In this document: positions 9,639 to 21,768 of the stretch, one piece after another | How positions within the stretch are numbered: the stretch's first letter is position 1 | Layout of the letters: the number at the start of each line of letters is the position of its first letter | Source: Kappaphycus alvarezii | Lineage: Eukaryota; Rhodophyta; Florideophyceae; Gigartinales; Solieriaceae | Assembly (NCBI GenBank): GCA_002205965.3 | Contig: NADL03000514.1 | Coordinates: 1-64,000, forward strand | Length of the DNA stretch: 64,000 nt | Direction: 5' to 3' | The notes under the pieces: model-generated | Told to the model about the DNA's origin: nothing | What the model saw: only the letters and a program-made list of their open reading frames with translations | The model's database searches: none | Position numbers and translations under genes: made by a program

Positions 9639-10497
9639 AACTCTAATTGGTGTGGTCAGGAGAACCGAATATGTAGAATCCGCTTTCTAGTTTTGACCAT
9701 TGCTTTGCGTAAATTATTGCGTTCCTGAGTTAATTCATGAGTGTATGACTTGTTCTAGACACAGCCCTAGTTCCAAATAACTGTAGATCTGGAGTGAGGC
9801 TTGTAAAGGAGCCATATTCCGCCTGCAGTGGGTGCAAAGCCCTAACTTCAGATGAAATATTAATGAAATTTACAGTTAAAGAAGCTGAGGGCAGTCCAAA
9901 GCACTTGACACCATACCAGTACTGTATTGTTCTGAATTGTGGGAACTATAGCATTCCTCTCACCCCAATTATTTTCATCGGTTCGTATTCCTGCGTTCCT
10001 GTGATTCTCTAGTTTATGTATGACATCATATTCCTTGTCATGTACCCGCAAGCACTTTGTATAGAGTTGGGTGATGGTAGTGCGCTTCGCGGGCATGAAT
10101 GTGGCTAGTGTACACATACCACATGCGACTTCTTCAGGATCTGAAGTAACACAGTTATCCATGTTTGAGTACGGTATGAGCTCTTGCGTTAAGACACGGA
10201 ACAATGCAGCTAACGCATAAATTGGGCGAAAGGAACCCTTGTGCAGACGAAGTACAATTTCCATTGATTGTGGTTGTGAAAACTCCTTCATGTAGTTGGC
10301 CGCAACCTCCGCAACATTGATATCTCTTCGCAATCTACGCACATTCCCAGAACTCTTCCTCCGTAATTTGGCGTCACTTGGTATCACAGTGACGTCATGC
10401 TCCGCGATTAACAAAAAAATCTTCATAGAAGCTGAATAAATCCTCCAGTATGGCCTTGGTCTTCACATTAGCTTCCCTACTGTCACTGAGCGCACTG

Positions 10498-10505
10498 TCT
10501 TCACT
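10498..10505. repeat. Target site duplication of LINE copy 1 (left)
   Basis: TCTTCACT, identical to 11514-11521. On the minus strand it is AGTGAAGA, read as the Ser-Glu-Asp codons of the interrupted gene on both sides of the LINE. Confidence 0.85.
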
Positions 10506-11513
10506 GGTGGTAGATCTTTATTTGTCATACAATGTCGCACAGAGGCGTGCGGAGGGTATTTATAAATTAACTACGGATGCGGGCGGCGGGTAGAAACTTG
10601 TCGCGCCTGCATTATTTGGAGACTAAATGCAAAACGGGTAACGAAGTCGCGCAGCTCCTGTTGAGGGAGGAACCGCGACGGAAGCAGCGAAGGAAGCAAG
10701 GCGGCGGAAAAAAGCCTTACCGTCGTCGCCCAAGGCGCCATAGATATCAATCCCGACGGGGGAGAGGAGGATATCGTTTCGGTTGCAGTAAGTGCCGTAA
10801 TGACGATGTTTCTCGCGCTCTGCGAGTGTCGCGGCGGCGCCGGCAGTAACCGTACTTGGCGAAATGTGGCGGCGTGCGGAGGGGTGGGCAACAGTAACGT
10901 CGACGGCTATATCGGTACTGTGAAGCCCGTATGCAGCGGGTATGTAAATATCCATTCGTAGCACGGGGGACTCCGAATGCCCAGATGAGTCGGGAACCTG
11001 GTGGAGGAGCGGATGTTCGACGAGGGCGACGATCCCAACTTCCTTGCAGTAGCGGGCAAGAACGTTGCGGAGGATGTGGTGACGACGAGTCATTCCGTCT
11101 TCGTATTTGCAGGTCAACGCGTGTTGACCACTTGGATCTAAGACGGGTGCGATGTCGGCCGAGCGGCGGGAGCAGACCGGACAGCGAGTAGATCCAGGGA
11201 ATAGCGCGATGCCGAGACGTAGAGCCAGAGCGACTTTCCGCGCAGAAGAGGACATGTAGGTACCGTGGTGGGGGTGAGGAAGCGAAGAGAAAACAGTCGA
11301 TGCGGAGGATGTGCGCACGGAGAGGAGCCGTGCTCGGTCGTGGGCTGCCGCGGACGAGAACAAGCTATCGGACTTCGATAGCATGAGTTCAGTTGTGATC
11401 GCAGACTGGAGCCTTTCGCCGGGGACCGGCGATGAACAACGCTCGAAAAGAGCCGTAGCTGTAAGCGACGAAGACAGCTGCGGGTGGCGGGAGGATAAGA
11501 GCGAGATGGCAGA
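10506..11513 (-). mobile_element. 5'-truncated LINE (non-LTR retrotransposon), copy 1
   Basis: About 1.0 kb from the 3' end of the same family as the copy at 35.6-38.0 kb, in the opposite orientation and highly similar. It is bounded by the identical 8-bp TCTTCACT at 10498-10505 and 11514-11521, a target site duplication. Its minus-strand frame (11384-10623 open without a stop) codes the protein's C-terminal third: a zinc finger (CPVCSRR then HALTC), then a restriction-like endonuclease core (LRMDIYIPAAYG, STDIAVDVTVAHP, and Lys in EREKHRHYGTYC). The 3' end reads AATAAAGATCTACCACC with no poly-A. The 5' truncation fits normal target-primed insertion. RT is missing, so it cannot be autonomous. 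Confidence 0.88.
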
Positions 11514-11521
11514 TCTTCACT
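11514..11521. repeat. Target site duplication of LINE copy 1 (right)
   Basis: TCTTCACT, the partner of 10498-10505. It sets the LINE's truncated 5' border at 11513. Confidence 0.85.
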
Positions 11522-13129
11522 AGCGTCGTCAGTTTTATGATAAACAAGTCTCATTATTTTCTCGTTCTGCCGGTCGGAGGAGTACTCTTCCTTAAAATAT
11601 ATCTTGGCAGTTATCTGATCAAGGTCAGAGTTGAACTGGCACCAATCGACGAATAGGAACCCTATGCCGCAGAAAAACGCTGTTTTCACTTTCTCTATAG
11701 ATTGGTGGAGATGAGTAGCTTCTAGCCTATACAATTATCGAGCTCCATGAACAGCAACATCGTGCTGCGAGGGCTCACCCGTAAGCTTGTCTGTTCTCCC
11801 TCCCTCTTGCTTCGTCTCAATATACTATGCTCCGGGCTCAAAGAATATGTTCGGTACCAACACATCCCTTCTCCAACCAAGCAGGGCGTTTGATTCTATC
11901 CTTGGGTTGCATATTTGGGATGTAATCAGTTTCACAAATACAGTTGCCGCGGAGTGACTGCTCAAAGTTTCCCGGTCGTGACCCACTGCTTGTTCCTCGA
12001 TAAAAGTTTCCAATTGGTTATGTTGCATGTTGAATAAGGCAACACTGATCACTGCATACCGAAAATCACAATGCGCCAATACTAATCCCTCATAGTACAT
12101 CTCCTTCGTCTTGTCCGTTGGCAAGCTGCCGATAATCACTCGAACCAGCTCACCTACTGCTTCCGTCAGCCTAGAAGTACTTCTGTTGGAACACTTTTTT
12201 CTCTATCAAACTGTAGATGTTGAAACAAGTTAGATACGACAGTACCTATGTGCTGAAAAAACTTCACTGAAGGAGATGCAATTGTCCAAGAAGTCTGCTC
12301 TTCTCGTCTTGAAATTCGACTTGGAAAATTTCCCCCCTCCGTTACCCGTCATAACGGTCAAGTTTGCCATCCAGATATCTGATCTGATTCGATTTTTTTG
12401 TTGTACCTCAGGATCTCACTTTGCCCACCGTGAAACTCTCTTCTAAATTTCTCGAGTACTTCATACTGAAACGATATTAGCAAAGTTCTCATTGCATCAG
12501 CTTTCGTGTCCATGTCAAAGGGTGATCTGAAACCCGGCTCGACTGATCTAGGCGTTCTTCCCTCTTCATCGCTACCAATGGATTTCGGAAGCCTCCATCT
12601 GGTGATCCCCCAACTTCCCTTCGTTATGTTCTGAACACTCCCCGTTGGAGGGGTGCCGGTGATTGGTCAAGGATCAGTGGCCTTGTGTGATCATTTCTTT
12701 CTCTTCTCTCAACGATGGTTCCTTCCATGACATGGTAGGTGTGTTATGACATAGGTCAGGGCTAGGAGACCGGTTCAGAACAGCAGTGTTCTTTATTCAG
12801 GCATGTCACTCAACGACTGCTTCATTAACGAGAATTAACTTCTTTAAGGGACGCGTGTCTTCCGATCAGTCGCTGCCAGCGACTTCTTTGGACCCATCTG
12901 TGCGAATGCGCTTTCTGCCTGGAACAATTGATATATGCCTCCGCGATTCTACAGTAGCTGTCGCCAAAATATTCAACCGAAACACGAGTGATTCAATAGC
13001 ATCCTCTTCCCTACTTTTGGCTCCATTCTCACTGTCCGAACTGTCGGTACCGGAGTTCCTTTGCCTGCTTACGGGTCTCATTGCTTTCAGTTTTTTTCTT
13101 TTTTCAAGCTATTTCTTGTAATCGGCCAT

Positions 13130-16100
13130 TCTTTGAACCGTGCTACGGCTTGTCGAGAGACATTTGCTGGTATAGTGACACGTCAACTCGGCTTGAGAGG
13201 TCACTGAAGTATCTGTTTCTTAGCATGCGTGAGCACTTCAAGAGGATTCCATAGGACAATAGAAGGGATGACTCAATGAAGGCTGTAGTGCCAGAGTTTC
13301 AATTGGGAACAAGTTGGTTTTGCTCTCTCTTTTATGGTAGTTTTTCAATGGAAGAAGAAATGCTTTATATCTTTAAGATAACCTTGTTTTTATGTGTTTG
13401 CTCCAGTCATGTATTATTTAATCATTTTAATTCAAAATTAAAGGTTCTAACCCTTCTGCAGCACTCAACAGCATGATCTTCTCTGGAAGATAAAATGAGA
13501 AGGCATAGGTACAACTGTTTCGGTTTCGGTCCGATTACTGGCAAAAAGACTTCGTGCGTCCCCATGTGAACGTTTACCACTGTCACATCAGGTTGTTATC
13601 CGGTATCGCTCATATCAATGAATTACAGAAGTGAAGTACTACTCCGCACCGTTTCCAATGTGTGACTCACGCTCAACCCCACAGAGAAAGTGACATCCTT
13701 CCGTTTTAGATAGTACCTTTCTTCCCAAACGTGGCGGCCACATACAATTTTCTTAGACACTGAATGATTTGAGAGGCAAAACCGGACGTGTGGTGCCTTG
13801 CAGATGTGCTTTATATTGAAGAGTGCTCTTCAACTAACGTACTTGCGTATGGTGTTATTATTTACCCGGCTAGTCAAGGATCTGATATTGAGGTACATGA
13901 GGTATACTTTCTACGTTTTCGCTTATTGCGTAGACATTAAGGTGATGTTTAAATCGATGTTAACGAAAACCCCAACCTTTCCTGGCGATTCAGTAGAGAA
14001 TAAGTTTACGTGCCTGTACAGGCAAAGGAGTATGACCTAGGTCCAGATTAGAATGACTACGGGTAGTGTCAAAGCACGAAAAGAATAAAGGCCACTTGCA
14101 GCAATGAATGTTGTCATGTTCAATTTTATGTTGACATAAGTAACTTGAGACAGGTATATGTTAGTGTAGTTACACGTTTGGTCATGGTGCGTACGGATCT
14201 CAAGGCTCACGATGGCAGAATATTGAGATTAGAGTCGGTACAGACTACAAGTCTGGTCAACATCGAAGAGTTTTGAAGACTCGTCATGGAAGTTCATCAC
14301 ACTTTGGCTCTCCGCTGCAAAGAGCCACCCAAGCAAGGTAATCTGCAACACGCGCAAGCTTTCTGGTGCCGCTTTTTTCTGTGATAGATACATGCAGAGT
14401 ACTTTGAATGGAAACGAGCTATGCACCTGCAGAAATTCTCTACGGTTGCTCGCATGATGAGAGGAATGGTACCATTTCTCTCAGAGCTACAATTATGCCC
14501 AAGCTTTTCTGGAACACAGTGCCCATCCAGTACCAGCTATTTCTTTTCGATGAAGTTCTCCTCCTTTGCAGCTCTTTGAGACAGTATGAGCATACACTCA
14601 AAATCAGATATGTTGAATATGATGAGTAACTGTGGCAGTGGGGGAGAGAACGGTATCTTTAGGCTTCTAGGAACTTTTTGCTATGGAGATAAGCATACAG
14701 ATTCTTTCTTTGTTTACATTGTTGCAAGCTCAAACCCAGATTACAGGCTGGTTGTCTTGGAGCGTGATAATTCTATCAACGGCAAAAAAGCCGATCACGT
14801 CTGGGCTTTGTTGCGGTCAAACAGATTGTATGAAAGAATTATGGTACATACAAAACGAACATGCAGCTTCGAGGTGTGCCTCAGGTGGGGTCTGCAGGCC
14901 TTTCTGAATGTGCCTCACAAGGCGTTTACAGTTTCTACTTCGTAAGATGGAGGAGGCAACCGGAGTTATGGCGAGGATGTTCATCAGAACTACGTCAAGA
15001 ACATCGCATCCAAGGTACCTTGAAAGTAAATTTACCGTTCGTGTAAACGCATGGTACTGCGCTGTGCACCGAACTAGGAGGGCTCGGTTATGATCAGGTC
15101 TACATGGTAAATATACTTTGAAGAAGCTTGTAGATTCTGAGCGTAACGTGCTTTGTATAAAATAGGTCTTTGTTCTCACAAGTGTTTCAGCACCGTATTA
15201 CTCTCACAGGTAAGGAATAGAATAAATAAAACAAATCTCCGAACCTAAACATGTACATGTGTTTATGCACAGAACTTGTGGAAACTCTGGTGTGTAATGC
15301 GGTGTTCATGCATGCCACAGATATGTACGTATGTATGTTTCGGGCCATATGGGGGGCCGTTTGGCACGATTCGAGCTGGTCCCAGAGGGACTAGGCCGTG
15401 GTGGGGCCCTTGCCATGGCCAATTTTGCGAATTGCAAATGAACATCTTTTTTTTTGCACTGTACAGTGGCCATCCACAATCAATTCATCCCTGTGTGTCA
15501 CTCACGCTTAATATTTTTAAAAATCTATACAGGCACAGTCATTGGCCATTAAATTTAGTGAGGTTTTCAGAAACGTGCCTTGTGAAGAACTCGAATTCGA
15601 ATTCCTACTTCGCGGGGATTTCGGCGCCGGCACAGCTTCTCTAAGAGCCTCGGATCAATGTTCAGCTTGTCTTGAATTTGGCATACTGAACACTTCCACT
15701 CAATAGGGGCTAGTACAGTCAATTTTTGCTCCTCTTCGAAGTTGAAAGCCTGGGTGACGCCCAAACGGATCTAAAATACTTTGTGCCTCTGAATATTGGA
15801 TCAAAATGAACCATTCTGGAGCTACAGTTGTGCAAACTGCACTTAGAAACGAATATATGGTACAATTTCAGGCTATAGCGAGGAAAGGACCATAACTGCC
15901 ATTTTTTGAGTATGTGCGATTTTCCCTCATAACGGTTATTATGGATACGATATTAGTGCTATCGCGAATAGAAAAAGTATTAATGAGACCTTTTCAGTGT
16001 CTACCGGACAATTTTTCTCATATAAACAGCAAGTTTAGGGCAATATTTTAAGTAAAATACGCTCTATTTTTTTGTGCTATCTGTAGTTTAAGCAGTGAAA

Positions 16101-16856
16101 CTCGATCAAAGATAATTGCCGGTAATTTAAATGCTGCTCCGAGTACGCCCCAGTATTTTACCACTCTATAATCTTCGATTTTAGTGCTACTAATTTTCCA
16201 CATTTTCCCTTTCAGTACCTTCACGGGTGGATGCTTTACCAAAAGTAATGTAGAGTTTCGGGCTGCAATGTTTTGCTGTAATTCTATACTTCAACAGTAT
16301 CTTTGTTGTCACAGCAAGCGAGGGCTATCTGTTTCTGTCTGTTGTCCTACTGGTGTTACTCAAGATCGCCCACTTTGAGAATTCGTCGCTGTCGTCATCT
16401 CGTTCTGTAAGCACATTGCTTACAACGGGATTTTTCAACCTGTTGCTTTCTCAGCTTACCGATACTTCAATGGGGTAATTTTCTTCCATTCAATTGGCTG
16501 GAGTGCTATAGGCATCCGTCAAGCCCTTTCCGGGTTGTTTCTGTTTAGCAGGCCCAATAAAAATAAATAATATAATAAAATTAATTCTTTAAATAAAGGT
16601 CCCAGTTACTCCGTTCTCCCTTTAATTACCTTTTTTTATAAAGCACATATTTCAGCCTTTTACAGTAAATAATTGCGGGCCAAAAAATGTTTTAATCGCC
16701 TAACTTACTGTAACGCACTAGCAGCGTGGATTTAACCGACCACATCATCCATATATTAAAATAGCCCAAAAATGTCCCATACTTCAAGTATTTCTATGTA
16801 AACGAGACTTGCCCCCGTACGAAGACAAAGTTTGCCTCATTTTAGGACAGCACTAT
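13130..16856. other. No confident gene; weak coding-like traces
   Basis: Mostly AT-rich sequence. Around 14400-15180 both strands have open frames of 60-120 codons (for example plus-strand VYIVASSNPDYRLVVLERDN near 14720, and minus-strand LMNILAITPVASSILRS near 14960-15010), but neither can be preferred and none shows a known domain. A minus-strand 65-codon frame at 15567-15764 has one CSVC motif. From 15.8 to 16.86 kb I see nothing beyond AT-rich runs. Confidence 0.5.
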
Positions 16857-16858
16857 AC

Positions 16859-16878
16859 CAATCACTGCAATTAGATTG
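16859..16878 (+). repeat. Terminal inverted repeat, left
   Basis: CAATCACTGCAATTAGATTG. It matches the inverted right end at 21769-21788 in 19 of 20 positions and is preceded by TA. Confidence 0.8.
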
Positions 16879-17031
16879 TGTAACAAATTTAGATTTGATG
16901 CAGAATTAGATTATGCCAATTTAATTTTCGAACAGCCATTCTCAAAATAAGCTTATCATTATTACTTTGCAATAAACAAGTTATAGCTGCCAAGCGTCGG
17001 CCGATGCATCGATCCATCAAATGCCAACCCA

Positions 17032-17960
17032 TTGAGCGGAAAATCTGCACTTCTAAAACACAAACTAATCCCAACGACCATCTCCACTCTCCCCCAACCC
17101 AATCTCACACTCGCACCAATGACTCCTACTGGCAGTAACATAGAAAAATTTATAGCACGCGCCCTCCAATCAAGGGAATTTAGTCAAGCCTCATCCCTAT
17201 TCCCGACCCCAAGATAACCATCTGATGAAGACGTGATTTTCCTTAATAATTCAAATGGGCAAACCAAAAGGCGAATGGTTCATGTGACCATGATTTCAAA
17301 ATGGATACACCGTAACAAAAAGGATGGTTGAGACTGTACAAAATGAGGGAAACAAACACATCATTTCCAAAACTGTCAAGCGAGTCCCTCAGTTATTTCC
17401 AGGAACCGGGAATCCCAACTTAGCAAAAGATAGCTTTTGGTGGGAAAATCGGGAGAAGATATTGGCTTTGCGCCAAGAATCGAGAAAAGAAAACACTTTC
17501 GTGGGAAGAACTTCCTCAGGCTTTACGAGAGCTCACGTCAAATGTTTGACCAGTTGCAGGAGAAAACATACTAAATGGTACGCAGCGCTGTATGAAGAAC
17601 TTCTCAATTATTTTGATAGGCTGCGGTCTATGGGGATAAAGTTTTCTATCTCTGTGCTCCAGCTGCATACAAAATTAATTATTGCCAATGCAGCTAAAGA
17701 TATTCCTTTTCATTGTTCCGTCAAAAACAATGAACAACCGATCTAGAGAAGAATAAAAACTCGGTGGGTAACATTTCATGAACTGCAACAGAATCTTTCT
17801 GCGTGCCCAAACGGTAAAGCTCATAAAAGCCCAAAAAGTACTCAATTCATTGAACGGACTGTGGCCTTTTATTTGGGAGTGTTAAAGAGGGGTTTGAATG
17901 CTGACATCCCAATGAAGAAGACATGTAAAATGCCGACGAAACCCATTGGTACTCTCAATC
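17032..17960 (+). pseudogene. Pogo-type transposase, N-terminal half
   Basis: N-terminal DNA-binding part of a DDE_1 transposase, the half that recognises the element ends. Readable segments are FLNNSNGQTKRRMVHVTMI near 17240, an open frame at 17324-17743 (FPGTGNPNLAKDSFWWENRE; LYEELLNYFDRLRSMGIKFS, the HTH_CenpB-like signature of this family), then AFYLGVLKRGLNADIP near 17865-17910. The first catalytic Asp is in NADETHW at about 17930-17950. Protein similarity breaks off right after this and resumes at 20.75 kb. At least two frameshifts are needed. Confidence 0.7.
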
Positions 17961-18239
17961 AAACATGCAGGCACTGATATGAGAGCCAATGAAGTTCTAT
18001 TGCGCTAGTGTGAATTACCAAGATTTCCTTTTGTTTATCAGTTAATCCAGGTTATGAAAATTCCCGCGCAAAAAATATAAGCTTTTTAAAATGAGAAAAA
18101 ACCCGCCACTAAGTAAAATTGGCGGTAAATACGAAACTGCAATCGTTTCCAATCGAAGAAAGCGGCTTTTATGATTTTACTTAGTATATTACCAAAAACT
18201 CTATAGTTCGTCGAACGTCTACACTTTATCACAGAGTAC

Positions 18240-19450
18240 CGCACCAATTGTGTTTCCTTGCCCGACCCGAAATCCCTTCTCGCCCCATCACAGCCAATAA
18301 CGTCACCATCGAATTTAATGTCACTGTTTCCTCTCCTGTAGAAGCACAAAATGCGTTGGCAATTCTTACCGAAGCTGCTGTGGATAAGGCCGAAGAACTC
18401 GCTTGATTTGGAGCCTCCAAAAACGCGATTGAGAGTGAAGAAGAGAGTGATTCTGACAGCCCTGCCTTTGATGCATTTTACAATACTGGGAGAGCAACTG
18501 GCGTTCGCAAACTGATCTATTTTGACGCCGATGAATTAAGTACTATCTGGAATATGTTTGCGGATATCAGAAGGGCTTTTTCTCAACAACGGTCCCGGCA
18601 GAAAGTGCCCGTACACTGGTAAGGATGTTTTATTTATGCTTTTGGTGGTCCTCAAGTTTGGAACTCATTGTGATGTTGTTGTGAAAGTTATAAACATCAG
18701 GGGCCCAACTTTTGAAAAGATTATTGTTAAGTTTATTGATAATCTATTTGATGCTACTTACGATCCCTTTGTCAAAGACAATGAGGTGAAATTCAGGTTT
18801 TGGGAGCTGATTGAGTACAATGTGCGGTCTCGAAATTATCCCTTAGCCAGATATGATACGAACGTTACTTTCTAGCTGTGCAACCGTCCAGCTGGAAATA
18901 TGAAAGACGGAAAGTCGTAATTTTCAGGAAAACACAAGTTGTATGGGTATAAAGCAGAAATCAGTGCATTGAGGAATGGGGCCGCTGTGGATTTCACTGC
19001 GCACTACCCTGGAAGTGTTGCAGAGCTGGAAATTTTTCAATGAAATGCTCAGTTTCACAAGAAGGCCCTACGAAAGAAAGATGGTGAGGTTTCAGCAATT
19101 TCTGATATTGGACTTTTGTCGGGAGCGTATCCGAATCACTGCGGGGTGCTCACGGACAAGCGATATCAAAGAGCGGCGCATATATTTCTTTCTATCATCC
19201 CAAAGAAGTAGCCCAAGAATGGAAGGTTAACCGTGAAGAGGAGGTAACAAATAAGAAAATTTCATCTGACCGCATTATTGTTGAGAACTGGTTCGGGAGG
19301 TTGAATATGTTATGGGGCGTAATGGGAGGTAAGGAGAGATGGAAGGAGGACCATCACGGCTCAGTGTTCAGTTTATGCGCTGTACTTACCAATGTGCACG
19401 TTCAGATGCATCCGCTCGCACAGAAGATGCCGCCCATCACCGCCTCGTGA
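18240..19450 (+). pseudogene. DDE_4 (Harbinger/IS5-like) transposase relic
   Basis: Catalytic transposase of the DDE_Tnp_4 superfamily, decayed. In order: an acidic start (SEEESDSDSPAFDAFYNTGR, about 18430); an open block at 18558-18875 (GPGRKCPYTGKDVLFMLLVV) ending in DTNVTF with the first catalytic Asp; then NRPAGNMKDGKS, a stop, FSGKHKLYGYKAEISALRNG and HYPGSVAELEIF. After a frameshift come LTDKRYQRAA with the second Asp (about 19145), then SSDRIIVENWFGRLNMLWGV with the catalytic Glu (about 19285), and ALTNVHVQMHPL to the end at 19450. The motif order and the VENWFGRL signature make the family secure. At least five stops or frameshifts show it is inactive. Confidence 0.8.
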
Positions 19451-19849
19451 AAATCGCCAGTACACAATCAGAAACGAACTCAGCGAAAAGCGAAAGCAAA
19501 CGAACACGCTTTACCACAGAAACCGACGTAGATTGACCGCAATGAGATTTAAAGCCTTAGAGTTCTCCGAAACTCAGCCTTCTACCCAGTGAAAACTCCT
19601 CGCGTTCCCCAACCCTCCCCGCTTTCCAGCCATACCTTTCGGCCACATCACTCCACCAAACTCCAGCACAAACCTATGCTACCGCTGCACAATCCCGGCT
19701 CCCCTTCCCTCTCCATCGCAACACTTTCGAATACTCTAGCACCCGTCCCCTACCGAAGCACAATATCCATCCACACCCCCTCCCAGCCACAAGATCCAGC
19801 CATACCCCTCCGCCGCAGCACCTCACACCACTTTGGCACCTGTACCCTC

Positions 19850-20390
19850 TCCCCATGCACAGTCCCAACCCCCTCCCTCCCTAAGCCTCATCAAATCGCA
19901 TTATTGCAGAAACCATCTCCCCTACACATGCACAGTCCCCACCTATCCCTCCGCCATTCCCACGGCAGCCATCGCAGCCGCCACCTCTCCTCCCAAAGGC
20001 CCCCCCGTAGCCATGCCCATGTATAGTCCCCACCTCTCCCCCGCAAGCCCCCTAGTAGCCATGTACAGTGCCCACCTCTCCCTCTCCAAGCCCTCCCGTA
20101 GCCATGCACAGTCCCATACCTCTCCCCCTACAAGCCCCTCCGTAGCCATGCACAGTCCCAAACATCTACCCCTGCAAGCCCCGCCCTTATCCATGGAAAT
20201 TCCGCACTTTACCCCCACAATCCCCCCCTACCAATGCACAGTCCCCACCTCACCCCCACAAGCCCCCCTACCCATGTACACTCCCCACTTATCCCCAGCA
20301 ATTCCACTCGCAGCCATGCGCAGCCGCCACTTCTCCCCACACAAGCCCCCCCGTAGCCATGCACAATCGCCACCCAAAGCAGCCCCCGGC
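19850..20390 (+). repeat. Minisatellite, 40-49 bp unit
   Basis: About 11-12 units, each with GTAGCCATGCACAGTCCCCA followed by CCTCTCCCCCACAAGCCCCC or a variant. CCATG or its equivalent falls at 20010, 20059, 20102, 20146, 20191, 20231, 20271, 20313 and 20357, with earlier units at about 19853 and 19930. The long open frames through it on both strands come from its composition and I do not call them genes. The flanks (19590-19850, 20390-20500) share the same C-rich composition. Confidence 0.85.
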
Positions 20391-20748
20391 CGCACTTTGG
20401 CGCGTTACCGAAGATCCCACCCCATCCCCCCCAATGCTCGGTTCATCGTACTGCAGTTCCTCAGCACCTTCCCGTCGTAACGCCTACCATTGCATAATGT
20501 AATTAGCAAGATTGTGGGAGGAGCAATGGGGAGGAGAGCAGAAAGTAGTAATTTGAAATTGCGCAAATTCGCGTTGATTGCGTATTTGCTCAACTGTATG
20601 CTCCTTTGCAGTACCTGGTAATAGAAATACATTCTTCATCTATAATTATCAGTCGTCAATCAAATTTTAATGCATTGAGTACAATAATACTGTGAACCAT
20701 AAACATAACTTGCATTAATTATTGCTCAGAAAGCTAGCTTTTGCGTTT

Positions 20749-21550
20749 GAGATTTATTTTAACATGGATAATCGAAAAATGCTTTGGTTCCGCGGCGATA
20801 GCCATGTAAAGTACGCAGATTTTGCGTCGGGTGGAGATCCAATCACGATTATTTTACGTCTAACAGGATGCCCAAATGCTAGAATTGAGACACCCATGTT
20901 TATTTTGAAGAACATAAATAGGTCTTATCCAGTGCAGCGTCTCCCCAAAAATATTCCTGGTGTGTGCTATCGTACAGGACCAAAAGGATGGATATATGGA
21001 TCTACTTTTAAAGCCTGGTTGTCGGAGCCTAGGGTTATTAAGGCTCTGTCAAACAACCGTCGGCGTATACTGTATGTTGACAACGGCGCTTGGCATGTTG
21101 TGAATAATGAAACCGTTTCCTAACTGGGGAGGAGAAGGGTAGTCATTGAAAAGCTTCCAGCTGACGCTACTAACCTCGTTCAGCCCTGCGATTCTTTTCT
21201 CACTCATAATATGAAAGACGCGTGGGGAGCTCGCCGGGACCAGTACAAATGTGAGTATATTAGATCTGGGGAGTGAAAAGAGCGGTGCAGGAAGTTACCC
21301 ACCCCAGGGAGGCGTTTTTGACGTTCAGCAGCGGAAGCAGTTCGTGATGTGAATTCTCAAATCAAAATGTCAAAGATGGTATTCAGTAGGCTCGCTAAGC
21401 AATAATTCGTACCGGAATTTCCCTTAATTTGAATGAAAATTTGGAGGAAGGGCAGCTTAGTGATGATTTACCGAGGATCATTGCGAGGAAACGCGAGTAC
21501 TTTAACGGAAAATTGGTGGGAAGCCAACATGATTCCTGAATCCTAGGTAC
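20749..21550 (+). pseudogene. Pogo-type transposase, C-terminal half
   Basis: Catalytic half of the DDE_1 transposase. It is open to the TAA at 21121 with NMDNRKMLWFRGDSHVKYAD, GGDPITIILRLTGCPNARIE, TGPKGWIYGSTFKAWLSEP and the second catalytic Asp in RRRILYVDNGAWH (the usual His is kept). After that stop it goes on with VIEKLPADATNLVQPCDSFL, which carries the third Asp, then MKDAWGARRDQYK and AAEAVRDVNSQIK to about 21550, with further stops. It continues the half at 17.0-17.95 kb. Confidence 0.8.
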
Positions 21551-21768
21551 AGAGCCAATGGTACAGGATTCTAGGCAACTTGCATAGAATCGTATATCAT
21601 TGAATTGCGATTAATTTTTGTTCTTTCTCCAGAACGTATTTGTGAATATGCTACTTTAAGTTGGCCTGATTCATTTTCGCGCAATACCAAATTATATAAG
21701 GTGCGAAAATCTATTGGCGTAATTACTGCGTAACGGGTAACAAATGCTTGTTAATAACTAGATTAGGC

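Larger units (their letters stand above)
9860..13129 (-). pseudogene. Decayed minus-strand gene of unknown family, split by a LINE
   Basis: Coding-like blocks run on the minus strand in one order. (A) From ATG 13129: MADYKK, a TAG, then a Ser/Asp/Glu-rich start and VESRRHISIVPGRKRIR. (B) 12597-12358: SIGSDEEGRTPRSVEPGFR, then LLISFQYEVLEKFRREFHGG. (C) About 12320-12230. (D) 12172-11825: AVGELVRVIIGSLPTDKTKE, FRYAVISVALFNMQHNQLE, SHSAATVFVKLITSQI. (E) 11734-11522: FLFVDWCQFNSDLDQ, RLVYHKTDDASED. (F) After the LINE, 10497-9860: SALSDSREANVKTKAILEDL, then a frameshift, NVAEVAANYMKEFSQPQS and RVHDKEYDVIHKLENH. E and F join directly once the LINE and one copy of the 8-bp target duplication are removed, so the LINE hit the open gene. 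I recognise no domain. Stops and frameshifts mean it is no longer functional. Confidence 0.55.
17945..20748. mobile_element. Insertion nested in the pogo-type transposase gene
   Basis: The pogo transposase reads NADETH up to about 17945 and continues with YFNMDNRKML from about 20749. In this family these two pieces are directly adjacent, so the DNA between them was inserted. It holds a DDE_4 transposase relic and a minisatellite. I could not find convincing inverted ends or a target duplication. GGTACTCTCAATCAAAC on the left and the inverted right flank TCTCAAACGCAAAAG are only loosely alike. It may be one Harbinger-like element or a composite. Confidence 0.6.

Noticed and set aside
19589-20480. 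Long Pro/Ser/His-rich open frames on both strands
   Set aside because: They follow the minisatellite and its C-rich flanks. Unit lengths vary and are not kept as multiples of three.
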